A DNA stretch of 64,000 nt, from the NCBI GenBank assembly GCA_047636995.1, contig JBLIGQ010000002.1:1-64000 (forward strand). Reading direction: 5' to 3'. This document shows positions 41,819 through 50,114 of the stretch, piece after piece (positions within the stretch are counted from its first letter, which is position 1; each line of letters begins with the position of its first letter). The DNA comes from JAQWQB01 sp047636995 (GTDB taxonomy: Bacteria > Bacteroidota > Bacteroidia > Flavobacteriales_D > Sanyastnellaceae). Under the pieces are notes generated by a model, which worked only from the letters and a program-made list of their open reading frames with translations, was not told the origin of the DNA and ran no database searches. Both the position numbers and the translations under genes were made by a program.

Positions 41819-43471
41819 TCAGGTCTGCATTACTCCTACATTGTACGGACGCTCAGCCGGCGCATTGCTTGCTGCTTCAATCCCCATTGAGATCCATGTT
41901 CGAGTATCAAGTGGATTAATAATAGCATCTACCCACATGCGTGAAGCCGCATAATAAGGTGAAGTCTGAGCATCGTAGCGATTCTTGATTTTGTCAAACA
42001 TCTCCTTCTTCGTCTCCTCTGTAAGTTCCTCTCCACGTGATTTTCGCGAAGCCACTTCTATCTGCATCAAAACCTTTGCTGCTTGTGAGCCACCCATTAC
42101 GGCAATTTCAGCGCTAGGCCATGCAACAATCAATCTTGGGTCATAGGCTTTTCCACACATGGCGTAGTTACCTGCACCATAGCTGTTACCTGTGATGATT
42201 GAGAACTTCGGCACAACGCTGTTACTCATGGCATTGACCATCTTAGCACCGTCTTTGATAATTCCTCCATGTTCAGAGCGGCTTCCCACCATGAATCCAG
42301 TCACATCAGTCAAAAAGACCAATGGAATGTTCTTTTGATTGCAATTCATGATGAATCGCGCTGCCTTTTCAGCACTATCACTATAGATCACACCACCGAA
42401 TTGCATTCCGTCTTTCTTAGACTTCACTAATTCCCGCTGATTAGCCACAATCCCAACGCTCCAGCCATCAACGCGGGCGTAACCACAAATAATCGTCTTG
42501 CCCACTCCTGCCTTGTATTCAGTGAATTCACTCTGATCAACCAAACGATGAATAATCTCCATTGCGTCATACGGCTTGCCACGTGAGTCAGGCATGATTC
42601 CGAAAAGTTCTTCTTGCTTCAGTTTAGGCAAGGCAGGTTTCGCCCTATTAAATCCAGCATCCTCAGTCGTTCGACCCATCTTATCAACCAATCCTTTGAT
42701 CGTATCTAGGCAATCTTTATCGTCTTTTGACTTGTAATCTGTTACACCAGATATTTCGCAATGGGTAGTAGCACCACCAAGCGTTTCATTGTCAATGTCT
42801 TCACCAATAGCAGCTTTCACTAAATAAGAACCCGCCAAAAAGATCGTTCCTGTTTTATCTACAATCAAAGACTCATCAGACATGATTGGAAGGTATGCCC
42901 CACCAGCCACACATGACCCCATAACAGCCGCAATTTGTGGAATCCCTAATGAAGACATCACCGCATTGTTTCTGAAAATGCGTCCGAAGTGCTCTTTATC
43001 AGGGAAAATTTCATCTTGCAATGGAAGAAATACACCCGCACTATCTACCAAGTAAATAATAGGAATCTTGTTTTCCATCGCGATTTCCTGAGCCCTCAAA
43101 TTCTTCTTCCCAGTCATTGGAAACCAAGCACCAGCCTTCACTGTAGCATCATTGGCTACCACAATGCATTGACGCCCACTCACATAACCTATTACAATCA
43201 CAACACCGGCAGAAGGACATCCACCATACTCCTCATACATATCATTTGCAGCTAGCGCACCAATCTCAATTTGTGGTTTGCCTTCATCCAATAAGTAAGC
43301 AACCCGCTCTCTAGCAGTCATTTTACCTTTTGCATGTTCTTTTTCGATTTTTTTCTGACCTCCACCTTTTGCAGCATGTTCAAGTTTGTAACGAAGGTTA
43401 GACAGTAATGTCTTGTTGTGATCTTCGTTTTTATTGAATTCAAGATCTTGTTCAGCGTATTTCTTGCTCAT
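41819..43471 (-). CDS. Acyl-CoA carboxylase beta (carboxyltransferase) subunit
   Basis: 550 residues with the full two-domain crotonase-like fold of the PccB/MccB family. Marks are GKMTARERVAYLLDEG, FPMTGKKNLRAQEIAMENKIPIIYLVDSAG, GSCVAGGAYLPIMSDE, GYARVDGWSVGIVANQ, GSYGAGNYAMCGKAYDPRL region and a C-terminal NPLDTR. The MTARERV and NSYGAGNYAM variants resemble methylcrotonyl-CoA or similar branched-chain carboxylases, so leucine catabolism is the best guess, but propionyl-CoA cannot be excluded. The biotin-carrying alpha subunit is not in the window. It acts in the cytoplasm. Confidence 0.92.
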   Translation of the reverse strand: MSKKYAEQDLEFNKNEDHNKTLLSNLRYKLEHAAKGGGQKKIEKEHAKGKMTARERVAYLLDEGKPQIEIGALAANDMYEEYGGCPSAGVVIVIGYVSGRQCIVVANDATVKAGAWFPMTGKKNLRAQEIAMENKIPIIYLVDSAGVFLPLQDEIFPDKEHFGRIFRNNAVMSSLGIPQIAAVMGSCVAGGAYLPIMSDESLIVDKTGTIFLAGSYLVKAAIGEDIDNETLGGATTHCEISGVTDYKSKDDKDCLDTIKGLVDKMGRTTEDAGFNRAKPALPKLKQEELFGIMPDSRGKPYDAMEIIHRLVDQSEFTEYKAGVGKTIICGYARVDGWSVGIVANQRELVKSKKDGMQFGGVIYSDSAEKAARFIMNCNQKNIPLVFLTDVTGFMVGSRSEHGGIIKDGAKMVNAMSNSVVPKFSIITGNSYGAGNYAMCGKAYDPRLIVAWPSAEIAVMGGSQAAKVLMQIEVASRKSRGEELTEETKKEMFDKIKNRYDAQTSPYYAASRMWVDAIINPLDTRTWISMGIEAASNAPAERPYNVGVMQT

Positions 43472-43551
43472 GGATGTCGTTTAGGAAATCGAAAGTTACG
43501 AAACACACGAATGCGCTCGAATCTTGAATTCGATTTCATCTCCTTCTTCTC

Positions 43552-43559
43552 TACCTTTG
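43552..43559 (+). promoter_or_regulatory. Consensus -7 element of the mscS-importer operon
   Basis: TACCTTTG, an exact TAnnTTTG match, ends nine bases before the ATG at 43569, with a poly-A stretch between. Confidence 0.55.
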
Positions 43560-43568
43560 TAAAAAAAA

Positions 43569-44129
43569 ATGAAGGAGATTCTTGAACAATTGAGTTCCGA
43601 AGGCATCAAAACCATTTTCTTGATTCTAGGTTTGTTCATCGTTCGCATGATTAGTGCTCAAGCAGTTCGCAAGGTGATGAGCAGACTTGAATTTGGTTTC
43701 CAACGGAAGCGAATGACCTTGAAGATCATCAATATGTTGCTTTTAACCATAGCGGTCATCATTTCACTCGGAATTTGGGGATTAAAAGGGACAGACCTCT
43801 TCGTTTTCGCCACATCAGTCGTTACGGTTATTGGCATTGCCTTTTTTGCTCAATGGTCCATTTTATCCAACCTATCATCAGGACTCCTTCTCTTTTTCAG
43901 TCATCCGTTAAAAATTGGTGATTACATTGACATTAAGGACAAAGAATTAAGTGTATTTGGGCGTGTGGACGATATTTCTATGTTTTTCATTCACATTATC
44001 ACAACAGATGGCGAAAGAGTCACGGTGCCGAACAACATTATTCTGCAGAAAACAGTGGGCTATTCTAAATCAGCCAAGGAGGTTGAAAAAGTCACGAACA
44101 CTCACAAAATCCAAAAAGACGCTGAATGA
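43569..44129 (+). CDS. Small mechanosensitive channel (MscS family)
   Basis: 186 residues, much shorter than E. coli MscS (about 286). Two N-terminal helices and the pore helix region (GTDLFVFATSVVTVIGIAFFAQWSILSNLSSGLLLFF) are followed by the beta domain (HPLKIGDYIDIKDKEL, DISMFFIHIITTDGERVTVPNNIIL). The C-terminal alpha/beta vestibule domain is missing, leaving a minimal channel. Its stop overlaps the importer binding protein gene as ATGA, so both are cotranscribed, an unexpected pairing. Confidence 0.9.
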   Translation: MKEILEQLSSEGIKTIFLILGLFIVRMISAQAVRKVMSRLEFGFQRKRMTLKIINMLLLTIAVIISLGIWGLKGTDLFVFATSVVTVIGIAFFAQWSILSNLSSGLLLFFSHPLKIGDYIDIKDKELSVFGRVDDISMFFIHIITTDGERVTVPNNIILQKTVGYSKSAKEVEKVTNTHKIQKDAE

Positions 44130-45283
44130 AATCGATCCTTTTTTTTCTTGTGATGGTTTTGCTTGCTGGTTGTAATACAGACAAGCCAGAAGAAACCTAT
44201 TTACTTCCAGATCCTGATGTTACAAAACCAAGCTATGCAAAAGGATTTCATTTCTCTACCATCGGCGATGAGCGATTTATTCAATTTTTCGATTTGGTCC
44301 AAGAAGAACCGGTCCTTTCATATTCCATCCTGTTAAAGGACTCAACAGCGTATGAATTCAGTCTAGGAAAGACCGTTACATTAGGTTCAAATCCTGACTT
44401 CGCGACCCTTTCAACCACTCATCTCGCATACTTTTTAAAGATTTCCGGCCTGGACAAAGTCAAAGGAACAGCCTATGCGGAATGGATTCAAAATGAGTCC
44501 ATCAAAGCAGAAATCACTAAGGGTTCCATCGTAGATATCTCGGGCGAAAAGGACATCGATTTTGAAAAGTTGGTCAACTTGAACCCAACAGCATTGCTCA
44601 CTTATCCTTATGGTGATACGGATTACAATTTGATTGAAGCAGCGGGAATTGCCGTTATTCCATTCTCAGAATACCTTGAAAAGCATCCTCTGGGCAGAGC
44701 CGAATGGATCAAAGTATTTGGTTTCTTAGCTGGGAAAGAAAAAGAGGCCAATGCTATTTTCGATCAAATCGAAGCAGAATACAACTCCCTTATTGCGCTC
44801 AAAGAAACTAAGACCAACGAACTAACACCGGAGGTTTTCACAGGAAGTCATAGCAATGGCAAGTGGTATGCTCCTGCGCGTTCAAGCTTTATCGCACAAT
44901 TTATCAAAGATGCTGGAGGCCATTACCTCTTTGATGACGCGTCCTGGGATGACAAGCTGCGCAAAGGAGAAAACATTGAAATGGATTTTGAAGTCTTCAT
45001 TTCGAAGGCGGCCGAGGCCGATTACTGGGGAAAAGTAGTTTATGAAGACAGTCCATTGACTTACTCCAAAGTCAAAGAGGAGGACACGAGATACAGCGCA
45101 CTAAATGCATTTAAAAACGACGGTATTTTCTATTGCAATGCTTCCGCCACAGATTATTTTGGTGATGCCCTACTTGAGCCGCAATACATTCTTGCTGATC
45201 TAATGCACCTCATCCATCCAGAGTTTTTCTCTCCTGTTGACCGCTATATCCCTCATTATTTCCAACCTTTGCTGCGTGAGTAA
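44126..45283 (+). CDS. ABC importer substrate-binding lipoprotein (BtuF/FecB type)
   Basis: 385 residues with a lipoprotein signal (MKSILFFLVMVLLAGC, Cys16). The fold is the TroA/BtuF type: an N-terminal lobe with VTLGSNPDFATLSTTH, a mid region DISGEKDIDFEKLVNLNPTALLTYPYG and the C-terminal lobe with WGKVVYEDSPL. This class binds cobalamin, haem or ferric siderophores in the periplasm. The permease and ATPase genes follow with overlaps. No TonB-dependent receptor lies near, so the substrate is open; B12 or iron chelates are equally likely. Confidence 0.9.
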   Translation: MKSILFFLVMVLLAGCNTDKPEETYLLPDPDVTKPSYAKGFHFSTIGDERFIQFFDLVQEEPVLSYSILLKDSTAYEFSLGKTVTLGSNPDFATLSTTHLAYFLKISGLDKVKGTAYAEWIQNESIKAEITKGSIVDISGEKDIDFEKLVNLNPTALLTYPYGDTDYNLIEAAGIAVIPFSEYLEKHPLGRAEWIKVFGFLAGKEKEANAIFDQIEAEYNSLIALKETKTNELTPEVFTGSHSNGKWYAPARSSFIAQFIKDAGGHYLFDDASWDDKLRKGENIEMDFEVFISKAAEADYWGKVVYEDSPLTYSKVKEEDTRYSALNAFKNDGIFYCNASATDYFGDALLEPQYILADLMHLIHPEFFSPVDRYIPHYFQPLLRE

Positions 45284-46271
45284 ATCGCGTTGGTCATTCA
45301 TTTTTAGTGGTATTTTCATTCTCATCCTCTTCATATCTGAACTTTTTCTAGGGTCAGTTTATATAGAGATGCAAGATGTTATGGCCAGTCTATTTGGGTC
45401 AAGCACCAACCCAATCCACGATATAATCATAAGAGAATCACGCATTCCGCGTGCGTTTACCGCCATGTTTGCTGGTGGAGGTTTAGCAATGTGCGGGATG
45501 CTAATGCAGCGCTTTTTTCACAATCCACTCGCTGGTCCATCTGTGCTGGGAATCACTTCTGGATCTAGTTTTGGGGTTGCACTAGTGGTGTTAATTACTG
45601 GCGGAGCAGTAAGCACTCAATTCGGGATTCCTTTTGCGGCATTTTCAGGCGCAATGGTGGTTTTACTTCTCATTCTCCTCGCGTCAACCCGAATTAAAAG
45701 CGCTGTCACTTTACTCATATTGGGACTCATGGTAGGCTATATGGTTTCAGCAGGCGTGACCGTTTTGCAGGCTGGAGCGAACAAAGATGCATTGCGGTCC
45801 TTCGTCTTTTGGGGCATGGGAACTTTTTCTGACCTTCAGTTTTCAGAAGTACTCATACTCGGTAGTATTTTCTTTATCTCAATCTCCCTCATTGCTTTCA
45901 ACACCAGAAGGTTAGACCTCTTTTCTTTGGGAAATGATTATGCACTATCTATGGGGTTAGATGTAAAACGGTTCCGGTTTCTCCTTCTAATTGTGACCGG
46001 AATTATGACTGGAATTATTACTGCATATTGCGGTCCAATAGCCTTCATCGGATTGGCTGTTCCTCACCTGGCGCGTGGGATATGGCAAAGTGGAAAACAC
46101 AAAGTTATTTTGCCCGCCGTAGTGTTAACGGGTATGATTACCGGATTGGTATGTGATTTACTCATTCGCATTCCAATTGGAACAAGCAGTTTGCCTCTGA
46201 ATGCGATCACCTCACTCATTGGCGCCCCCGTTGTGATTTACATTTTAATGAAAGGACGAAAAGTATTCTGA
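45276..46271 (+). CDS. FecCD/BtuC-type ABC importer permease
   Basis: From the GTG at 45276 the protein has 331 residues (MSKSRWSFIFSGIF) and overlaps the upstream stop by eight bases; an ATG at 45237 would add 13 polar residues inside the neighbour gene. About ten helices are present with the family segments RIPRAFTAMFAGGGLAMCGMLMQRFFHNPLAGPSVLG, the gate region and the coupling helix AFIGLAVPHLARG. The ending LIGAPVVIYILMKGRK is typical. It forms the membrane channel of the importer. Confidence 0.93.
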   Translation: MSKSRWSFIFSGIFILILFISELFLGSVYIEMQDVMASLFGSSTNPIHDIIIRESRIPRAFTAMFAGGGLAMCGMLMQRFFHNPLAGPSVLGITSGSSFGVALVVLITGGAVSTQFGIPFAAFSGAMVVLLLILLASTRIKSAVTLLILGLMVGYMVSAGVTVLQAGANKDALRSFVFWGMGTFSDLQFSEVLILGSIFFISISLIAFNTRRLDLFSLGNDYALSMGLDVKRFRFLLLIVTGIMTGIITAYCGPIAFIGLAVPHLARGIWQSGKHKVILPAVVLTGMITGLVCDLLIRIPIGTSSLPLNAITSLIGAPVVIYILMKGRKVF

Positions 46272-46957
46272 TGCTCGAACTCAAAGATCTCACCACCGGA
46301 TACAATGGAAAGCCCTTGCACAGGTCGTTCTCAACCTCTGCAAAAGCGGGCGAGCTCATCATTTTAGCCGGACGAAATGGTGCTGGAAAAAGCACATTGA
46401 TTCGAAACCTAGCAGGATTCCTTCGTCCGATCACAGGAGCGATAGAAATCAATTCAGAAAACTTGTCTGCACTCAGTATTGCTCAGCGCGCAAAAGTGCT
46501 GAGTATTGTTCAGACCTCTATAAGTGTATGGACCGACTTGACAGTGCTAGAAATTATGGAACTAGGTGCTTCGGTGAATAGCCCTTGGCCCACAACAAAA
46601 GAAATTACTAGGGCAGTTGAACGTTTCAATCTTACTGCCGTTTTGCACTCGAAATTAGAGCAGATAAGTGATGGAGAGCGACAGAAAACGATGATTGTTC
46701 GTGCGCTACTGCAAAACACTCAGATTATTCTGATGGATGAGCCCAGTGCTTTTCTTGATTATCCTTCGAAGCTTGAATTATGGAAGGGCATTGAACTACT
46801 GAAAAATGAAGGGCGAACTGTGATTGTCTGCAGCCATGATCTGTCTACCCTAAGTGAACTTCAAGTCATTGATCGCTATTGGGTTTTTACGAAAGACCAG
46901 ATCCTTGACATTAAAGCCCCACTCCCGTTGTCAAAACTGATGGAGCTAATGGAATAA
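46271..46957 (+). CDS. ABC importer ATPase (FecE/BtuD type)
   Basis: 228 residues with Walker A GRNGAGKST, a signature variant ISDGERQKTMIVRAL (SDGE instead of SGGQ), Walker B IILMDEPSAFLDYPS and the His switch CSHD. The ATG shares bases with the upstream stop (TGATG). It powers import with the two genes before it. Its end overlaps the convergent diacylglycerol kinase gene by 12 bases. Confidence 0.93.
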   Translation: MLELKDLTTGYNGKPLHRSFSTSAKAGELIILAGRNGAGKSTLIRNLAGFLRPITGAIEINSENLSALSIAQRAKVLSIVQTSISVWTDLTVLEIMELGASVNSPWPTTKEITRAVERFNLTAVLHSKLEQISDGERQKTMIVRALLQNTQIILMDEPSAFLDYPSKLELWKGIELLKNEGRTVIVCSHDLSTLSELQVIDRYWVFTKDQILDIKAPLPLSKLMELME

Positions 46958-47290
46958 CTCGATCAAATAAGGAACGAAAACAATCAGCCCAACAACCGCT
47001 GCTGCCATTGAAACAATTAATACTGCCCCCGCTGCCATATCTTTCACCAAACCGATGCCCTTGTGCTGTTCAGGTTGCACTATATCACATAGTTCCTCCA
47101 TTGCTGAATTGAATATTTCAGCTGAAATAACAGCCGCAATGCAAATGGTAACTCCAATCCATTCCCCTTTTGAAAGGTTAAAATAACCCCCAACAATACA
47201 GACCAAAAATGCAGCTGCCACATGAATTTTCATGTTAATTTCATTCTTTAGGGCGTGTATAATTCCGTGAAGTGCTACTTTAAATTTCAT
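46946..47290 (-). CDS. dgkA: Diacylglycerol kinase family protein (DgkA/UndPK type)
   Basis: 114 residues, typical of the small integral membrane kinases. FKVALHGIIHALKNEINMKIHV, the catalytic region ISAEIFNSAMEELCDIV with its two Glu, and KDMAAGAVLIVSMAAAVVG are all present. It phosphorylates diacylglycerol or undecaprenol in the inner membrane. It is a stand-alone gene, convergent with the ABC importer. Confidence 0.92.
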   Translation of the reverse strand: MKFKVALHGIIHALKNEINMKIHVAAAFLVCIVGGYFNLSKGEWIGVTICIAAVISAEIFNSAMEELCDIVQPEQHKGIGLVKDMAAGAVLIVSMAAAVVGLIVFVPYLIELFH

Positions 47291-47404
47291 TGTTTAAATT
47301 TATTTCATGAATCAAACTTACATTTTTTTGAAGGTTTCTGTTGTTTAGGTGCATGACAGACGGATGGTAATCTGCCTCTGCTTTAGAAAGAAGCACAATT
47401 AATC

Positions 47405-47740
47405 AAACTCATAACTCCACACTCTAATCGCATCACAGATGACTAGCAATCACCCCTCTGCTGTGGGCGCATTTCCAAAATGCTAATCCATTCATTAAAG
47501 GCTCTGAAACCTTGGAGCTTGGTCACGGCTACAAAGTTCTTCCATACGCTTGCAAAGTTGATGTTGGAGGCATCAATTTAGTTACGAGCTTTGCTTAGGG
47601 AAGGGGCTAGTCCTTATCCTATATTATAGAAGCGAGATTAGAGCTCAATTTAGGTCAAAGCAACTCCGATCAATTCCCAGAAGCGGAGCTCGTGGCTACT
47701 AAACTCAGAATTACGCACTCTAAAAGCATCACTGGAGACT
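47405..47740 (+). repeat. Imperfect 40-bp direct repeat, 296 bp apart
   Basis: Copy 1 is 47405-47444 and copy 2 is 47701-47740. They share AAACTCA, CACTCTAA, GCATCAC and GACT in the same order and spacing, about 29 of 40 bases. See the intergenic entry for the coding interpretation. Confidence 0.55.
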
Positions 47741-47826
47741 GTATACCCATTTGTACCTTTTTAACGCTCACATTCGTCTACCTATTAAGAGTTCAATGTA
47801 AATTTGCATTCTTAATCACAAACCAC

Positions 47827-47854
47827 TTTGAACCAATCAAAGAAAGTACCTTTG
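47827..47854 (+). promoter_or_regulatory. Promoter of the metallophosphoesterase gene
   Basis: A TTTG (47827-47830) and TACCTTTG (47847-47854) are separated by 16 bases, close to the Bacteroidota -33/-7 arrangement. The -7 element ends seven bases before the ATG at 47862. Confidence 0.6.
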
Positions 47855-47861
47855 TATCCAC

Positions 47862-49133
47862 ATGCGAAATTCAATTTTAAACGCAGCACTCGCAATGATT
47901 CTATTCCTATTTATTATGGCCTTGGTTGAAATTTATGCTTTCAAGGGCATCTATACTTCAACTGTTCAATGGAACAGTATTTACCGTTCAATTATTCATT
48001 GGGGCTATTGGGTTCTGAATATTCTTGCTTTCGGTTTGCTGATTTTAGCAATGACAAACTTTCGCGCTTGGCGCGGAGAACACCCCAATTTATTGATGTT
48101 CGTTATGGCCATCTTCTTTGTATTGTGGGTTCCAAAATTTGTGCTCGCACTCTTTCACTTAATTGATGATGCAAGGTGGTTATTTACATGGGTGGGCAAG
48201 TCACTTTCTCCCAAAGTTGAAGAGACAGAAATTATTGGGAATCCAATCTCAAGGACAACCTTTATTACAAGTACAGGACAAATTTTAGCTGGTCTTGCGT
48301 TGGTGAGTTTCCTCTATGGAGTGACCCGTGGAAAATTTGCTTTTCGTGTTTTAGAACATCAAGTCGCATTTAAAAATCTTCCTTCTGCGCTTCAAGGACT
48401 GCGCGTTGTGCAAATCAGCGACGCTCACTTGGGTAGTTTCATGGATAACTTCGACCCCGTTAAGGAGGCCATTCAGATGGTGAATGATTTAAAGCCCGAC
48501 TTGATCATGTTTACCGGTGACTTAGTTAATGTAGAAGCCAGTGAAGCAGAGCCTTGGATTCCGATCTTTAAAGAGCTCAAAGCGAAGCATGGCAAATACT
48601 CCATCTTAGGAAATCATGACTACGCTGACTATGGCGATATGACTGAAGAAGAGCGCGAGACTTCACGTAATCGCGTGAAAGAAATCCATGGCGAAATGGG
48701 ATTCGACTTGCTCCTGAATGACAATAGGCAACTTACCATTAATGGCGAAAGACTTGACGTGATTGGTGTAGAGAACTGGGGCAAAGGTTTCGTTCAACAT
48801 GGTGATCTCACGAAGGCTATGGATGGAATAGATGAAACCTTACCGAATATTTTGCTTTCCCATGACCCCACCCATTACGAAGAACAGGTATTAGGTAAGA
48901 AGAACATTGATTTGACTTTGAGCGGACATACACACGGCATGCAAATAGGCATCGAGATTCCATGGTTGGGGATTAAGTTGAGCCCGGCAAGGTTGCGTTA
49001 TAAGCGCTGGGGTGGTTTATATACTGACAACCAACAACACATTCACGTGAACCGTGGCTTTGGTGTACTGGCTTTTCCAGGAAGAGTTGGTATGCCTCCA
49101 GAGATTACACTCCTTGAATTAACGAAGGCTTAA
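47862..49133 (+). CDS. Membrane-bound metallophosphoesterase (calcineurin-like)
   Basis: 423 residues. The first 150 hold four or five membrane helices (ILNAALAMILFLFIMALVEIY, GYWVLNILAFGLLILAM, WVPKFVLALFHLI, and one near 140-155). The rest is a metallophosphoesterase domain with all metal motifs: ISDAHLGS, FTGDLVN, LGNHDYAD, LSHDPTHY and LSGHTHGMQ. It resembles YaeI/YkuE-type enzymes that act on lipid or envelope phosphates. It is a single gene with its own promoter. Confidence 0.92.
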   Translation: MRNSILNAALAMILFLFIMALVEIYAFKGIYTSTVQWNSIYRSIIHWGYWVLNILAFGLLILAMTNFRAWRGEHPNLLMFVMAIFFVLWVPKFVLALFHLIDDARWLFTWVGKSLSPKVEETEIIGNPISRTTFITSTGQILAGLALVSFLYGVTRGKFAFRVLEHQVAFKNLPSALQGLRVVQISDAHLGSFMDNFDPVKEAIQMVNDLKPDLIMFTGDLVNVEASEAEPWIPIFKELKAKHGKYSILGNHDYADYGDMTEEERETSRNRVKEIHGEMGFDLLLNDNRQLTINGERLDVIGVENWGKGFVQHGDLTKAMDGIDETLPNILLSHDPTHYEEQVLGKKNIDLTLSGHTHGMQIGIEIPWLGIKLSPARLRYKRWGGLYTDNQQHIHVNRGFGVLAFPGRVGMPPEITLLELTKA

Positions 49134-49263
49134 ATCAAGCACCCTACCTGATTATTGGTTCGTTTTCAAGAAATATTTTACTTCAGAAATACAATTTTCA
49201 TCCATATTCCGACAAACTAGTTTACCGAGTTCGTTGTATATTGCTCTACAAACGCAAGATGAT

Positions 49264-49962
49264 ATGAAACCACTATACACTTTAATAATAGCTCTTCTTA
49301 CTGTTGGTGCCATAAATGCACAAAGCTTAGAATTGAGTGATACCTTTTTAACTTTCACAGAAGAATTAGCTGACGAACCTGGTTTTGATTATGACCAAGT
49401 AACATTGACTAATGTTACTGATTCTCCGGTTACAGTTTTGGCCAAACTAGAAATACGTTGCCATCCTGCAGATGGATCAGGCGTTCAATTTTGCATTCCT
49501 GGTTATTGCTTAGGCCCATATGATGCTAACTTTCAAATTTCAAATGCCGTTGCTTTCACGCTTGAGCCAGGAGATTCAACAAGTGAGTTAACAGGACACC
49601 TTTGGAATTATGTAGGAACAGGTTCTGCTTGGAGGATCTATTACTTTTTGCAAAGCAATCCTGCTGATGAAGTTTACATTGACCTCGTATATGGAGATTG
49701 TGCAGATGAATTCGTAGTGGTGGGAATTGATGAAAATGAAGCCGAAACACTTTCTGTTTATCCTAACCCTGCAAGAGGTGTTTTAAATGTAACCACAGAC
49801 ATTGCACCTGGAACGCTTTACTCTGTTTTTGACATGACAGGTCGTGCAGTAGCTTCAGGACAAATAAATGCTCCAAATATGCGCATCGATATTTCTAACC
49901 TAACGGTTGGTCAGTACATTATTGAGATGGCTGCATCACGTGTTCGTTTTGCGGTTCAATAA
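49264..49962 (+). CDS. Small T9SS-exported protein
   Basis: From 49264 the protein has 232 residues: signal peptide (MKPLYTLIIALLTVGAINAQ), a beta-sandwich of about 130 residues with two Cys pairs (CHPADGSGVQFCIPGYC), then a T9SS type A domain (LSVYPNPARGVLNV, YSVFDMTGRAVASG, LTVGQYIIEM). The sandwich starts with an LxLSDTFLTFTEEL pattern and a DQVTLTNVTDSPVTVLAKLE segment as in surface domains of the CARDB or choice-of-anchor kind. Function unknown. A terminator follows. Confidence 0.82.
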   Translation: MKPLYTLIIALLTVGAINAQSLELSDTFLTFTEELADEPGFDYDQVTLTNVTDSPVTVLAKLEIRCHPADGSGVQFCIPGYCLGPYDANFQISNAVAFTLEPGDSTSELTGHLWNYVGTGSAWRIYYFLQSNPADEVYIDLVYGDCADEFVVVGIDENEAETLSVYPNPARGVLNVTTDIAPGTLYSVFDMTGRAVASGQINAPNMRIDISNLTVGQYIIEMAASRVRFAVQ

Positions 49963-49986
49963 ACGACTCTGATTTTAAAATCATTC

Positions 49987-50015
49987 AAGGGCTTCTTTGC
50001 GGAAGCCCTTTTTTT
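49987..50015 (+). terminator. Rho-independent terminator after the T9SS protein gene
   Basis: AAGGGCTTC pairs with GAAGCCCTT around a six-base loop, followed by seven T, 25 bases past the stop codon. Confidence 0.9.
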
Positions 50016-50114
50016 ACGCATCCTCTTTACTAAATCAGCAGCGTCTTTATTCCTAATCACCGCCACTCCCTGTCTACCAATTTCCTATCTTCGCAATTCC
50101 AAAATTGAACACCC

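Larger units (their letters stand above)
47291..47861. other. Intergenic region with decayed coding-like sequence
   Basis: About 570 bases without an intact gene. Two imperfect copies of a 40-base segment lie 296 bases apart (47405-47444 and 47701-47740), and between them a plus-strand frame of about 50 codons (FQNANPFIKGSETLELGHG, then KVDVGGINL) is open from about 47450 to the TAG at 47596. The two copies encode similar peptides in the same relative frame (KLxITxHSxxITxD). This looks like the relic of a duplicated gene I do not recognise. Confidence 0.35.

Noticed and set aside
47692..47880. A 62-codon plus-strand frame before the metallophosphoesterase
   Set aside because: It overlaps the promoter and start of the real gene. 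Part of it contributes to the decayed-sequence observation, but it is not an intact gene.
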